In this document: positions 27,739 to 37,707 of the stretch, piece after piece
Position numbering within the stretch: the stretch's first letter is position 1
Layout: every line of letters begins with the position of its first letter
Source of the DNA: Methyloversatilis discipulorum
GTDB lineage: Bacteria; Pseudomonadota; Gammaproteobacteria; Burkholderiales; Rhodocyclaceae
DNA: 64,000 nucleotides
Assembly: GCF_000527135.1 (NCBI RefSeq)
Contig: NZ_AZUP01000001.1
Location: 1,054,001 to 1,118,000 of the forward strand
Reading direction: 5' to 3'
The notes under the pieces: model-generated
The model's input: only the letters and a program-made list of their open reading frames with translations
Database searches by the model: none
Told to the model about the DNA's origin: nothing
Program-made: the position numbers and the translations under genes

Positions 27739-28017
27739 TTACTTCTTGTTGATCGACTTCTTCAGCGCTGCGCCTGCAGTGAACTTGGCAGTCTTGGCGG
27801 CCGGGATCTTGATCGTTGCGCCGGTGCGCGGATTGCGGCCGGTACGGGCAGCGCGCTTGCCGGTGGCGAAGGTACCGAAGCCCACGAGCGTGACCTTGCC
27901 GCCCTTCTTCAGTTCGGTGGTGACGGACTCGAGGAAACCATCGAGCATGCGGCCGGCGGCGGCCTTGGAAACATCGGCTTTCTTGGCGAGTGCTTCGATC
28001 AGTTCTGCTTTGTTCAT
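27739..28017 (-). CDS. hupB: DNA-binding protein HU
   Basis: 92 residues, typical [32 protein letters not shown] and the arm/anchor [21 protein letters not shown] lies 8 bp before the ATG. Nucleoid-associated protein; the single gene is followed by a strong terminator. Confidence 0.96.
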   Translation of the reverse strand: MNKAELIEALAKKADVSKAAAGRMLDGFLESVTTELKKGGKVTLVGFGTFATGKRAARTGRNPRTGATIKIPAAKTAKFTAGAALKKSINKK

Positions 28018-28237
28018 CTAAGTCTCCTACTTGGTTGTACGCAAGGGCGCGCGGGAAAACCTGACGGGATGATAGTGAGGCCGGGCGCGCTTCACAAGCG
28101 GGTATGCGGACTTTCTTCATGAATTCTCGCGCCCTCCCGCAACATTTTCATCGCCAAGCCAGTTCCATGCCGGATTCCGGTGTTACCGGATGTGTGTGTT
28201 GGACACTGTTGCGAACGACCGGGCATAATCCGCGACC

Positions 28238-28846
28238 ATGAAATTCCTGTTCGACCTGCTGCCGGTCCTGCTTTTCTTCGCAGCCTACAAATTCGCCGGC
28301 GCGTCGCCCGAAGCCTCGCATGCGCTGGCGACCCAGCTGCTGGGTCAAGGCATCGTCGCCAGCCAGGCGCCCATATTGATTGCCACAGGCGTGGCCATCG
28401 TCGCCACCATAGGCCAGGTGCTGTGGCTGATGGCGCGCCGCCGCAAGGTCGACACCATGCTGTGGGTGAGTCTGGCCATCATCGTCGTGTTCGGCGGCGC
28501 CACCCTGTTCTTCCACGACGCGACCTTCATCAAGTGGAAGCCCACCGTGCTCTACTGGCTGTTCGCGCTGACGCTGACGGTGTCGGTCCTCTTCCTCAAG
28601 CGCAACCTGATCCGCACGCTGATGCAGGAACAGGTCGAACTGCCCGACCCGGTATGGTCGCGGCTCAACGCGTCGTGGATCGCCTTCTTCACCGTGATGG
28701 GTGTGCTCAACCTCTACGTGGCCTACAGCTACAGCGAGGAAGCCTGGGTGAACTTCAAGCTTTACGGCGGCATGGGACTGATGTTCCTGTTCGTGCTGGC
28801 CCAGGGTTTCATGCTGTCGCGTCACATCGAAGAAAAGAATTCCTGA
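28238..28846 (+). CDS. yciB: septation/inner-membrane protein YciB
   Basis: 202 residues with five to six membrane helices and the YciB/IspZ pattern: [34 protein letters not shown] and [31 protein letters not shown]. Involved in envelope/septum integrity in E. coli. It precedes yciI by 16 bp, the conserved yciB-yciI order. Confidence 0.93.
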   Translation: MKFLFDLLPVLLFFAAYKFAGASPEASHALATQLLGQGIVASQAPILIATGVAIVATIGQVLWLMARRRKVDTMLWVSLAIIVVFGGATLFFHDATFIKWKPTVLYWLFALTLTVSVLFLKRNLIRTLMQEQVELPDPVWSRLNASWIAFFTVMGVLNLYVAYSYSEEAWVNFKLYGGMGLMFLFVLAQGFMLSRHIEEKNS

Positions 28847-28862
28847 TCCAATAGAGGACTGC

Positions 28863-29165
28863 ATGTACTACGCATTGATGGGCGAAGACGTCCCCAACAG
28901 TCTTGAGAAGCGGATGGCGGCACGTCCTGGACACCTGGCCCGACTGCAGGCCCTGCAGGACGAAGGCCGGCTGCTGATCGCCGGTCCGCTACCCGCCGTC
29001 GACGCGGTCGATCCGGGTGCTGCCGGCTACACCGGCAGCCTCATCGTCGCCGAATTCGAATCGCTGGAAGCGGCGCAGGAATGGGCGGACGAAGACCCCT
29101 ACACGGTCGAGGGCGTGTTCGCCCGGATGACCGTCAAGCCGTTCCGCAAGGTGTTCCCGTCGTGA
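28863..29165 (+). CDS. yciI: YciI family protein
   Basis: 100 residues with the dimeric alpha/beta-barrel fold of Yci[62 protein letters not shown]. The conserved His and Asp (GHLARL and ADEDPY) are present. Exact role unknown. Its stop overlaps the GTG start of bolA. Confidence 0.9.
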   Translation: MYYALMGEDVPNSLEKRMAARPGHLARLQALQDEGRLLIAGPLPAVDAVDPGAAGYTGSLIVAEFESLEAAQEWADEDPYTVEGVFARMTVKPFRKVFPS

Positions 29166-29446
29166 CCGACGCCGCCGCGCTCGAAGCGACGATACGCGAA
29201 CGTCTCGCAACGCTCGCGCCATCGACGCTCGAACTGGTCGACGAGTCGCACCTGCACGCCGGTCACGCCGGCGCGCGTTCGGGCGGCCGGCACTATCGTC
29301 TTTCCATCGTGTCCGAGCAGTTCGACGGTCGGCGCACGATGGAACGTCACCGCATCATCTACGCTGCACTGGGCGACCTGATGCAGCGCGACATCCACGC
29401 CCTGTCCATCGTCGCACGCGCACCTGGCGACAACGCCGCGCCGTGA
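29162..29446 (+). CDS. bolA: BolA family protein
   Basis: 94 residues using a GTG start that overlaps the yciI stop (GTGA), the only start that gives a full BolA fold. Contains [26 protein letters not shown] and [22 protein letters not shown]. The histidine in RHRIIY is the BolA cluster-ligand position. BolA proteins work with monothiol glutaredoxins in Fe-S or iron handling. Confidence 0.92.
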   Translation: MTDAAALEATIRERLATLAPSTLELVDESHLHAGHAGARSGGRHYRLSIVSEQFDGRRTMERHRIIYAALGDLMQRDIHALSIVARAPGDNAAP

Positions 29447-29497
29447 CGGACAGGCACAACGCAATCCGCAACCGGATTCCACCCGAAAGGTAAATCG

Positions 29498-30322
29498 ATG
29501 AAACACACGCTTTCCGTCCTGACCCTCGCCGTGATGACCGCATTCGCCGCACCCGCCATGGCGCAGAAGGCCAAGGAGAAGGCTGCAGCGCCCGCCGCCG
29601 CGCCGGCCGAAGGCGTGCTCGCCACGGTCAATGGCAAGGCGATCCCGCAGGGTCGCGCCGACATCATGATCCGCAACCAGGTGGCCCAGGGCCAGCAGGA
29701 CGGCGACCAGCTGCGCAGCGCCGTGCGCGAGGAACTGATCCGCCGCGAGGTGCTGACCCAGGCCGCTGCCGCCAAGGGCATGGACAAGAACGCCGCGCTG
29801 ATGCACCAGGCCGAACTGGCCAAGCAGGCGGTGCTGATCCAGGCCTATCTGCAGGATTACATGCGCACTCACCCGGTGTCCGAGGACACGATCAAGGCCG
29901 AATACGAGAAGATCAAGGCCGGTCTGGGCAACAAGGAATACAAGGCACGCCACATCCTGGTGAAGACCGAGGACAAGGCGAAGGAAATCATCGGCAAGCT
30001 GCAGGCTGGCGAGAAGTTCGAGGATCTGGCCAAGGATTCGGAAGATCCGGGCTCCAAGGACCGCGGCGGCGACCTCGGCTGGAGCGCGCCGGCGCAGTAT
30101 GTGAAACCCTTCTCGGAAGCGCTGGTCAAGCTCGAGAAGGGCAAGTTCACGCCGCAACCGGTGCGCAGCGACTTCGGCTACCACATCATCAAGCTGGAAG
30201 ACGTGCGCGACCTGAAGCTGCCGTCCTATGATGAAGCTAAGCCGCAGATCGCCCAGCGCCTGGAGCAGCAGACCATCGCTGCCCACGTGAACGAACTGCG
30301 TCAGAAGGCCGCGATCAAGTAA
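29498..30322 (+). CDS. periplasmic parvulin-type peptidyl-prolyl isomerase
   Basis: 274 residues with a signal peptide (LAVMTAFAAPAMA) and an alanine/proline-rich linker. A SurA-like N-terminal helical region precedes a parvulin rotamase domain at about residues 148-237 (KARHILVKTEDKAKEI, GGDLGWSAPAQYVKPFSEAL, FGYHIIKLEDV). Assists folding of secreted proteins. It sits 51 bp after bolA, and a weak hairpin follows at 30371-30394. Confidence 0.92.
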   Translation: MKHTLSVLTLAVMTAFAAPAMAQKAKEKAAAPAAAPAEGVLATVNGKAIPQGRADIMIRNQVAQGQQDGDQLRSAVREELIRREVLTQAAAAKGMDKNAALMHQAELAKQAVLIQAYLQDYMRTHPVSEDTIKAEYEKIKAGLGNKEYKARHILVKTEDKAKEIIGKLQAGEKFEDLAKDSEDPGSKDRGGDLGWSAPAQYVKPFSEALVKLEKGKFTPQPVRSDFGYHIIKLEDVRDLKLPSYDEAKPQIAQRLEQQTIAAHVNELRQKAAIK

Positions 30323-30370
30323 TCACCCGGCGCCGCCCGCCCACCGGCGCGTCGCCTCAACCCCGCGTCC

Positions 30371-30394
30371 ATCCGGCCGTAAAACCGGTCGGAT
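30371..30394 (+). other. hairpin after the peptidyl-prolyl isomerase gene
   Basis: ATCCGGCC and GGTCGGAT pair over 8 bp (one G-U) around the loop GTAAAACC. There is no T-run, so it is at best a weak terminator or mRNA 3' structure. Confidence 0.3.
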
Positions 30395-30418
30395 GGACCG
30401 AGGACGGAAGGACGCGAG

Positions 30419-30781
30419 ATGGGACAGCACGCACCCGAGCAGGGCCTGGAGCCGGCGCACGAGCCGGAGTCGATGCTGCGCCTGTGGTGGCGCTTCATCT
30501 GGCCCTTCCTCTATTTCCGTGATTGCACGCGCGGCTCCTGGATGGAGCGCGTGCAGAGCTACCGTCACAACCGCTCGATGCGGCGCCACCTGCCGGGCTT
30601 CATCGTCAAGTGGCTGCTGTTCACCGCCTTCTGGTTCGCCTTCGGCATGATGTTCGACGAGTTCGCCGGCCTGGTGATTCCAGCCGCCTGCTGCTTCGTC
30701 ACCGGCACCTGGACCGGCATCGTCGCCATCGTTCTCGCCGTGGCGTGGACCTGGCTGGAACGTTTCCCCGAGCTGTACTGA
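30419..30781 (+). CDS. small inner-membrane protein, hypothetical
   Basis: 120 residues with three hydrophobic stretches (LWWRFIWPFLYF, WLLFTAFWFAFGMMF, IVAIVLAVAWTWL) and a basic loop VQSYRHNRSMRRHLPG. GGACGGAAGGA is upstream of the ATG. No family recognised; the composition and complete frame support a real gene. Confidence 0.7.
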   Translation: MGQHAPEQGLEPAHEPESMLRLWWRFIWPFLYFRDCTRGSWMERVQSYRHNRSMRRHLPGFIVKWLLFTAFWFAFGMMFDEFAGLVIPAACCFVTGTWTGIVAIVLAVAWTWLERFPELY

Positions 30782-30805
30782 TCGCCGGGGAAACGCTCCG
30801 TCCGC

Positions 30806-31375
30806 TCAACGTGCCGCCAGTCGCGAAGCCTGCTGCGCGATGCGCGCACCGAACAGGCGCGCCGTCTTCAGATCGCCTTCGACCATTTCATCGACCGACG
30901 CGTCGGACGGAGTCGACGCCATCGCACCGGCGAAGGACGCCACGTAATTGATGTCCTCACGCGTCGCCGCCTTGCTGTTGCTCGGCATCAGGCCGGTACC
31001 GACCCACAGCATGCTGTGCTGCATCGCCAGCGTCATGAAGTAGTGCAACGTCGAGTGCTTGTCGCCGTTCATCGACGCCGAGTTGGTAAAGCCGGCCGCC
31101 AGCTTGTCCTTCCACTGCTGCGTGAACCACGCCTTCGAGCTCGCGTCGGCGAATTTCTTGAACTGCCACGACACGGTGCCCATATAGGTCGGGCTGCCGA
31201 ACACGATGGCGTCCGCAGCCAGCAGCGTCGCCCAGGCCGACTCCGGCACATTGCCTTCGGCGTCAATTTCGATCTGCTGCACCTGCGCACTTTCGGCCGC
31301 GCCGTCGGCGACCGCTTGCGCCATGCGGCGGGTGTGGCCGTAGCCGCTGTGATAAACGATGGCAACCTGCGTCAT
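30806..31375 (-). CDS. flavodoxin-family NAD(P)H-dependent FMN reductase (WrbA-like)
   Basis: 189 residues. The FMN phosphate loop is YHSGYGHTRRMAQAVADGA, the second FMN contact is FGSPTYMGTVSWQFKKFAD and the third is AAGFTNSASMNGDKHSTL. It probably reduces quinones or other electrophiles by two electrons. It overlaps the pirin gene by 4 bp on the same strand, and the pair is divergent from a LysR regulator, a common arrangement for electrophile or quinone stress. Confidence 0.88.
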   Translation of the reverse strand: MTQVAIVYHSGYGHTRRMAQAVADGAAESAQVQQIEIDAEGNVPESAWATLLAADAIVFGSPTYMGTVSWQFKKFADASSKAWFTQQWKDKLAAGFTNSASMNGDKHSTLHYFMTLAMQHSMLWVGTGLMPSNSKAATREDINYVASFAGAMASTPSDASVDEMVEGDLKTARLFGARIAQQASRLAAR

Positions 31376-32103
31376 GCTGTTCTCCCTTCAGTAGTGGAAT
31401 GACTGCCCAGATCGAACAGCAGCGCGTGTGCGCCACGCCCCTGTTCGAGTACAACTTCGTCTTCATGCTCGATGCGCAGCGCATCGCCGCTTTCGAGGCG
31501 CTGACCATTCACTGTCAGTTCGCCGTCGATCAGGTGCACATAGGCCTTGCGGCCGGCACCGAGGCGGTGCGAGAGCGCGACGTGCCCGCTGTCGAGGCGG
31601 CTCGCGTACAGCGCGACGTCGGCGTGAATGGTGAGCGCACCATCGCGCCCCTCCGCATTCACCAGTGGCAACAGGCGGCCCTGCCGCGCGCTGTCGGCAA
31701 AGTGCTGCTGCGCGTAGCCCGGCGCGATGCCGCGCGATCGCGGCAGCAGCCAGATCTGCAGCATGCGCACCGGCGTCGTCGCCGCGTGGTTGAATTCGCT
31801 GTGCTTGACGCCGCTGCCTGCGCTCATGCGCTGCACGTCGCCAGCGCGCAGTACGCCGGTGTTGCCGAGTGAATCGCGGTGCGTCAGTTCGCCCGCCAGC
31901 ACCACGGTGACAATTTCCATGTCGCGGTGCGGATGGGTGCCGAAGCCACCGGCCGGCTCTATCGTGTCTTCCATCAGCGCACGCAGCGTGCCGAAGCCCA
32001 TGTGTGCCGGGTCGTAGTAGTCGGCGAAGGAAAAGCTGAAATGCGACTGGCCCCAGCCGTGGTCGTCGAAACCGCGTTCGGAAGATTTGCGCAGACTGAT
32101 CAT
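31372..32103 (-). CDS. pirin-family bicupin
   Basis: 243 residues. The N-terminal cupin has the metal-binding set FGTHPHRDMEIVTVVLAGELTHRDS and the marker RMSAGSGVKHSEFN. A second cupin follows (ALSHRLGAGRKAYVHLIDGELTVNGQRLESGDALRI). Some pirins act as quercetinases or redox-sensing regulators. The ribosome site AGGGG is visible. First gene of the pirin-flavodoxin unit. Confidence 0.93.
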   Translation of the reverse strand: MISLRKSSERGFDDHGWGQSHFSFSFADYYDPAHMGFGTLRALMEDTIEPAGGFGTHPHRDMEIVTVVLAGELTHRDSLGNTGVLRAGDVQRMSAGSGVKHSEFNHAATTPVRMLQIWLLPRSRGIAPGYAQQHFADSARQGRLLPLVNAEGRDGALTIHADVALYASRLDSGHVALSHRLGAGRKAYVHLIDGELTVNGQRLESGDALRIEHEDEVVLEQGRGAHALLFDLGSHSTTEGRTA

Positions 32104-32187
32104 TGCCCATCCCCTTGATGTGTTGGTCGATGAGTCAATTGTGGCGACGCGGAGATCGACGATGGCGGCACGTCGCTGATATCATCA

Positions 32188-32202
32188 TTCAAATTATTTG
32201 AA
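32188..32202. promoter_or_regulatory. LysR-type operator palindrome
   Basis: TTCAAA-TTA-TTTGAA is a perfect 6-bp inverted repeat with a 3-bp spacer in the 118-bp gap between the divergent pirin and LysR genes, and it contains the T-N11-A motif of LysR boxes. It overlaps the alternative TTG start of the LysR gene, which favours the GTG at 32222 as the real start. Confidence 0.6.
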
Positions 32203-32221
32203 CGACCGTACCTCACCCGCC

Positions 32222-33165
32222 GTGTCCGAACGCGACCATCCGCTGACGCCCGAAGCGATCCGTCTGATCGCCACCATCGACGAAGCCGGCAGCTTCGCCG
32301 CAGCAGCGCGCATGCTCGGCAAGGTGCCGTCGGCACTGAGCTACAGCGTGCGTCAGCTCGAAGACGCGCTCGACGTGCTGCTGTTCGACCGCGCCAGCCG
32401 CACTGCGGTACTGACGCCGGCCGGGCGCGAACTGCTGGTCGAGGGCCGTCGCCTGCTGCTGGAGATGGACGCCGTCGCCAGCCGCGTCAAGCGCGTCGCC
32501 AGCGGCTGGGAGGGCCAGCTGGCAATCGCCGCCAACGCACTGCTGTGCCCGCACACGCTGCTCGATCTGGTCGACGGCTTCTACGCCCAGCGCGACACCG
32601 CGCGCCTGCCGCCGCCGACGCGCATCCGTCTGCGCCAGGAGGTGCTTTCAGGCACCTGGGAAGCGCTGCTGTCGGGTGCCGCCGACCTCGCCATCGGTGT
32701 CGACGCCGACGACACGCGGGTCAGTGGCGTGCAGGTCGAAGCGCTCGGCGACATTCCCTTCGTGTTCGTCGTGGCGCCGCACCACCCGCTGGCCCGCGTC
32801 GCCGAGCCGCTGGACCCGGCGATGATCCGCATGCACCGCGCAGTTGCCATCGCCGACAGCGCGCTGCGGCTGTCGCCGGTGTCGCGCAACCTGTTGCCGG
32901 GGCAGGACGTGCTCACGGTGCCGACGCTGGACATGAAGATAGACGCCCAGCTGCGCGGTCTCGGCTGCGGCTTCCTGCCGGAGGCGCGCGTGCGCGCCCA
33001 CATCAAGGCCGGACGGCTGGTCGAAAAGGCGACCGGCGAGGACAAGGTCGCCCGCTTCACCATCGCCTGGCGCAGCGCCGGACAGCGCGGGCGCGCGCTC
33101 GACTGGTGGCTGCAGCAACTGGCCAGCCCGCGCACCCGCCGCGCCCTGCTCGAAGGCGTGCCGGC

Positions 33166-33169
<4 letters not shown>
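32222..33169 (+). CDS. LysR-family transcriptional regulator
   Basis: 315 residues from GTG 32222. Winged helix-turn-helix at residues about 8-66: AIRLIATIDEAGSFAAAARMLGKVPSALSYSVRQLEDALDVLLFDR. A periplasmic-binding-protein-like effector domain follows. Likely controls the divergent pirin/flavodoxin pair through the palindrome at 32188, and itself. A TTG start 8 codons upstream is possible but would place the operator on the start codon. Its stop overlaps the CobW gene (ATGA). Confidence 0.9.
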
Positions 33170-34122
<953 letters not shown>

Positions 34123-34178
34123 ACCCGCGCGCCGTCGCTTCGCTCAAAATGCAGTCTTCCGCACGTACCAACGCATTC

Positions 34179-35771
34179 ATGTCAGCCGCACACAAACGAC
34201 TCGACGAAATCGAGTTCGACAACCTGTTCGTTCGCAGCCTGCCGGCCGATCCGTCGGATCTGATCCGCTCCCGCCAGGTGCGCAACGCCTCCTACACCTT
34301 CACGCCGCCGACCCCGGTGGCCGCGCCCGCACTGCTGGCCTGGTCCGACGTGCTCGGCGCCCAGCTCGGCCTCGCCCGCCCGGCGCGGGTCGACGCCGCG
34401 GTCGAGGCGCTGGCCGGCAATCGCGTGCTGCCCGGCATGCAGCCCTACTCCGCCCGCTACGGTGGTCACCAGTTCGGCAACTGGGCCGGTCAGCTCGGCG
34501 ACGGCCGCGCCATCACGCTGGGCGAAATGTTCGACATCAACGGTCAGCGGCAGGAACTGCAGCTGAAGGGCGCCGGCCCGACGCCCTACTCGCGGCGTGC
34601 CGACGGCCGCGCTGTGCTGCGTTCGTCGGTGCGCGAATTCCTGTGCAGCGAGGCGATGTTCCACCTCGGCATTCCGACCACGCGCGCGCTGAGCCTGGTC
34701 GCCACCGGTGACCAGGTAGTGCGCGACATGTTCTACGACGGTCGCCCGGAGTACGAACCGGGCGCCATCGTCTGCCGCGTGGCACCGAGCTTCGTGCGCT
34801 TCGGCCACTTCGAAATCCTGACCTCGGAGCAGGAACTGCCGCTGCTGCGCCAGCTCGCCGACTGGGTGATGACGCATCACTACCCGGGCATCACCTCCTA
34901 CGCCGAATGGTTCGCCGAAATCTGCCGTCGCACCGCAACGCTGATGGTGGACTGGATGCGTGTCGGCTTCGTGCATGGCGTCATGAACACCGACAACATG
35001 TCCATCCTCGGTCTGACCATCGATTACGGCCCCTACGGCTGGCTCGAAGGCGTGGACATGATGTGGACGCCTAACACCACCGACGCCCAGGGTCGCCGCT
35101 ACTGCTACGGCCGCCAGCCGCAGATCGGCTACTGGAACCTCACCCGCCTGGCCGCCGCGCTGGCGCCGCTGATCGACGACCGCGATGCCATCGACGCCGC
35201 GCTCGAAGGCTACGAACAGACCTTCGCCGACGGCTGGACCGCGATGCTGGCCAACAAGCTCGGCCTGCCGCTGCCGGCAGCCGGCGACGACGCCGACCAG
35301 GACATGCGCAGCCGCCTGTTCCAGCTGCTGCAGCACGAAGAGTGCGACTTCACGATCTTCTTCCGCCGCCTCGCCGACGCACCGCTCGGCGCAGCCACCG
35401 CGGGCGACGCAGCGGCGCTCGTACCGCTGCACGAGGCCTTCTACAGCGGCGACGGGCCGTCGCCCGAGCACGGCCGCGACCTGCTCGACTGGCTGCAGCA
35501 GTGGGCGCAGCGCGTGGTTGCCGGCGGCGAGCCGGATGCCGCACGCATCGCCCGCATGAACTCCACCAATCCGAAGTACATCGTCCGCAACTGGCTCGCC
35601 CAGCGCGCGATCGACGATGCCACCGCCGGTGACACCGGCATGATCGAGCGTCTGCTGAAGATGATGCAGCGCCCCTACGACGAACAGCCGGAATTCGACG
35701 ACCTCGCCGGCCGCCGCCCTGAATGGGCGCGCAACAAGCCCGGCTGTTCCGCACTGTCCTGCAGCTCATGA
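34179..35771 (+). CDS. selO: protein adenylyltransferase SelO/YdiU
   Basis: 530 residues. SelO pseudokinases AMPylate Ser/Thr/Tyr on proteins, mainly in redox contexts. Conserved segments: RYGGHQFGNWAGQLGDGRAI, ELQLKGAGPTPYSRRADGRAVLRSSVREFLCSEAM, FVHGVMNTDNMSILGLTIDYGPYGW (metal and base residues) and NPKYIVRNWLAQRAI. The C-terminus ends SCSS, matching the position of the C-terminal redox Cys/Sec motif of the family. I prefer ATG 34179; ATG 34149 is an alternative. Overlaps the next gene (ATGA). Confidence 0.95.
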   Translation: MSAAHKRLDEIEFDNLFVRSLPADPSDLIRSRQVRNASYTFTPPTPVAAPALLAWSDVLGAQLGLARPARVDAAVEALAGNRVLPGMQPYSARYGGHQFGNWAGQLGDGRAITLGEMFDINGQRQELQLKGAGPTPYSRRADGRAVLRSSVREFLCSEAMFHLGIPTTRALSLVATGDQVVRDMFYDGRPEYEPGAIVCRVAPSFVRFGHFEILTSEQELPLLRQLADWVMTHHYPGITSYAEWFAEICRRTATLMVDWMRVGFVHGVMNTDNMSILGLTIDYGPYGWLEGVDMMWTPNTTDAQGRRYCYGRQPQIGYWNLTRLAAALAPLIDDRDAIDAALEGYEQTFADGWTAMLANKLGLPLPAAGDDADQDMRSRLFQLLQHEECDFTIFFRRLADAPLGAATAGDAAALVPLHEAFYSGDGPSPEHGRDLLDWLQQWAQRVVAGGEPDAARIARMNSTNPKYIVRNWLAQRAIDDATAGDTGMIERLLKMMQRPYDEQPEFDDLAGRRPEWARNKPGCSALSCSS

Positions 35772-36739
35772 ACCTGACCAGCCTGCGCACCCACTGCTAC
35801 CACGGCCTCGAAGCCGGCCCGAAACTGATCGTGCTCGGCGCCGTGCACGGCAACGAAACCTGCGGCACCCAGGGCATCGCCCGCGTCCTCGGCGAACTCG
35901 ACCGCGGCGAGCTGCGCATCCTGCGCGGCGCGGTCACCTTCGTGCCGGTCACCAACCCGCTCGCCTATCTGCGCGGACAGCGGGCGGGCGACCGCAACCT
36001 GAACCGCAACCTCGGCCCGAAAGACGCACCGCAGGACTACGAGGACCGCATCGCCAACGCACTGTGCCCGCTGCTGGCGGCGCACGAGGTGCTGCTCGAC
36101 CTGCATTCCTTCCACACCGGCGGCGAGCCCTTCGCCATGCTCGGCCCGCAGAACAACAGCGGCCCGCTCGAACCCTTCGTCCACGCCGCGGCTGAAGAGG
36201 CGATGGCGCTGCGCCTCGGTGCGCGCCGTCTGGTCGAGGGCTGGCTCGACACCTATGCCGCCGGCGTGCGCACCCGGCTCGCGCGCACCGCGCCGACCGA
36301 GCGCGCGCAACTGCTCAGCACCGATCCCGATTACGGCGTCGGCACCACCGAATACATGCGCCGCCTGGGCGGCTACGCGATCACGCTCGAATGCGGCCAG
36401 CACGAAGACCCGGCCGCACCCGACTTCGCCTGGCGGGCGATCCGCAACACCCTCGCCCACCTCGGCCTGACCGACGAAACACCGCCGCCCGCGCGCTCCG
36501 ACTGCGAACTGCTGAAGCTGGTCGAAGTGATCGACCGGCTGCACGCCGGCGACACCTTCGCCCGCCCCTGGGCCAGCTTCGACCCGGTGTCCGCCGGTGA
36601 CCTGATCGGCACGCGCGAGGACGGCAGCGAAGTGCGCGCCCAGCGCGACGGCTTCATCGTGTTCCCGAACCCCGCCGCCACGCCGGGCAACGAGTGGTTC
36701 TATTTCGCCCGGCGCAGCGAGCGCGTCCTGCACGGCTGA
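35768..36739 (+). CDS. succinylglutamate desuccinylase/aspartoacylase-family (M14-like) zinc deacylase
   Basis: 323 residues. The zinc-site motifs are AVHGNETCG (His and Glu) and LLDLHSF (His). It belongs to the M14-like AstE/AspA superfamily that removes acyl groups from amino acids or cleaves peptides; no arginine-catabolism genes are near, so the substrate is open. The start is coupled to the selO stop. The REP-like repeat array begins 9 bp after the stop. Confidence 0.87.
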   Translation: MNLTSLRTHCYHGLEAGPKLIVLGAVHGNETCGTQGIARVLGELDRGELRILRGAVTFVPVTNPLAYLRGQRAGDRNLNRNLGPKDAPQDYEDRIANALCPLLAAHEVLLDLHSFHTGGEPFAMLGPQNNSGPLEPFVHAAAEEAMALRLGARRLVEGWLDTYAAGVRTRLARTAPTERAQLLSTDPDYGVGTTEYMRRLGGYAITLECGQHEDPAAPDFAWRAIRNTLAHLGLTDETPPPARSDCELLKLVEVIDRLHAGDTFARPWASFDPVSAGDLIGTREDGSEVRAQRDGFIVFPNPAATPGNEWFYFARRSERVLHG

Positions 36740-36747
36740 CGCCGAGC

Positions 36748-37490
36748 TCGTGGGAGCGAGCTTGCTCGCGATCGCAGCCTGAATCGAAGCTTGCGGCCAG
36801 CTAACGCCGAGTCGCGGTCAGAAGACCGCTCCTACAGGAATCGCGCCCGATCGGTGGTCGGAGCCAGGGTTCTGTGGGAGCGGTCTTCTGACCCCGACAG
36901 CGGCCTGCACCGAAGCCTGCGGACAGCAAAGGCCGTATCGCGGCCAAGGCTGCTCCCACAGGGATCGCGCCCGATCGGAGATCGGAGCCGGACTTCTCTG
37001 GGAGGGTTCTTCTGACCCCGACAGCGGCCTGCACCGAAGCCCGCGGACAGCAAAGGCCGTGTCGCGGCCAAGGCCGCTCCCACAGAGGTCGCTCTCACAT
37101 GGATCGCGCCTGATCGGCGGTCAGAGCCGGGGTGCTGTGGGAGGGGTCTTCTGACCCCGACAGCGGCCTGCATCGAAGCCAGCGGACAGCAGCGGCCATG
37201 TCGCGGCCAAGGCCGCTCCCACAGAGGTCGCTCTCACATGGATCGCGCCCAATCGGCGGTCGGAGCCGGACTTCTGTGGGAGGGGTCTTCTGACCCCGAC
37301 AGCGGCTTGCATCGAAGCCTGCGGACAGCAGCGGCCATGTCGCGGCCAAGGCCGCTCTCACAGGGATCGCGCCTGATCGGCGGTCGGCGCCGGGGTGCTG
37401 TGGGAGGGGTCTTCTGACCCCGACAGCGGCTTGTATCGAAGCCTGTGGACAGTAGCGGCAGCGTCGCGGCCAAGGCTGCTCTCACAAGGA
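36748..37490. repeat. array of about six REP-like inverted-repeat units (cluster 1)
   Basis: The 968-bp gap 36740-37707 contains no credible gene. Units of about 110-140 bp alternate a forward element (GTGGGAGGGGTCTTCTGAC) and a reverse element (GGCCAAGGCCGCTCCCAC), which can pair with each other, joined by moderately conserved linkers such as GCGCCCGATCGG. Copies drift, so these are not CRISPR repeats with unique spacers. The same family is found at 47258-47525 and 60697-61140. Confidence 0.85.
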
Positions 37491-37707
37491 ATGCCGCCGG
37501 TGACCGGAGGTAATTGCCGCCACGCGTTTCCCCACCCCCGCGCCCTCGCATTGTCATGGTGCACCGCAATCGCCCGCCCGGCCGTAAGCATCGCAGCCAA
37601 TGCCAGCAGGGGCGCGGACGACCGCCGGAACGCGCCCCTGTCAAGGCTGTCCGACCTCGTATCAGCGGCCTAGAATCGAAAGATTCACGTCAGGGAGGAG
37701 CCCACAC

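Noticed and set aside
36748..37490. CRISPR array
   Set aside because: The repeats alternate orientation, drift in sequence and have conserved linkers instead of unique spacers; no cas genes.
37491..37707. Cobalamin riboswitch before the B12-dependent nrdJ
   Set aside because: No B12-box-like conserved core was recognisable; the stretch is mostly the end of the REP array.
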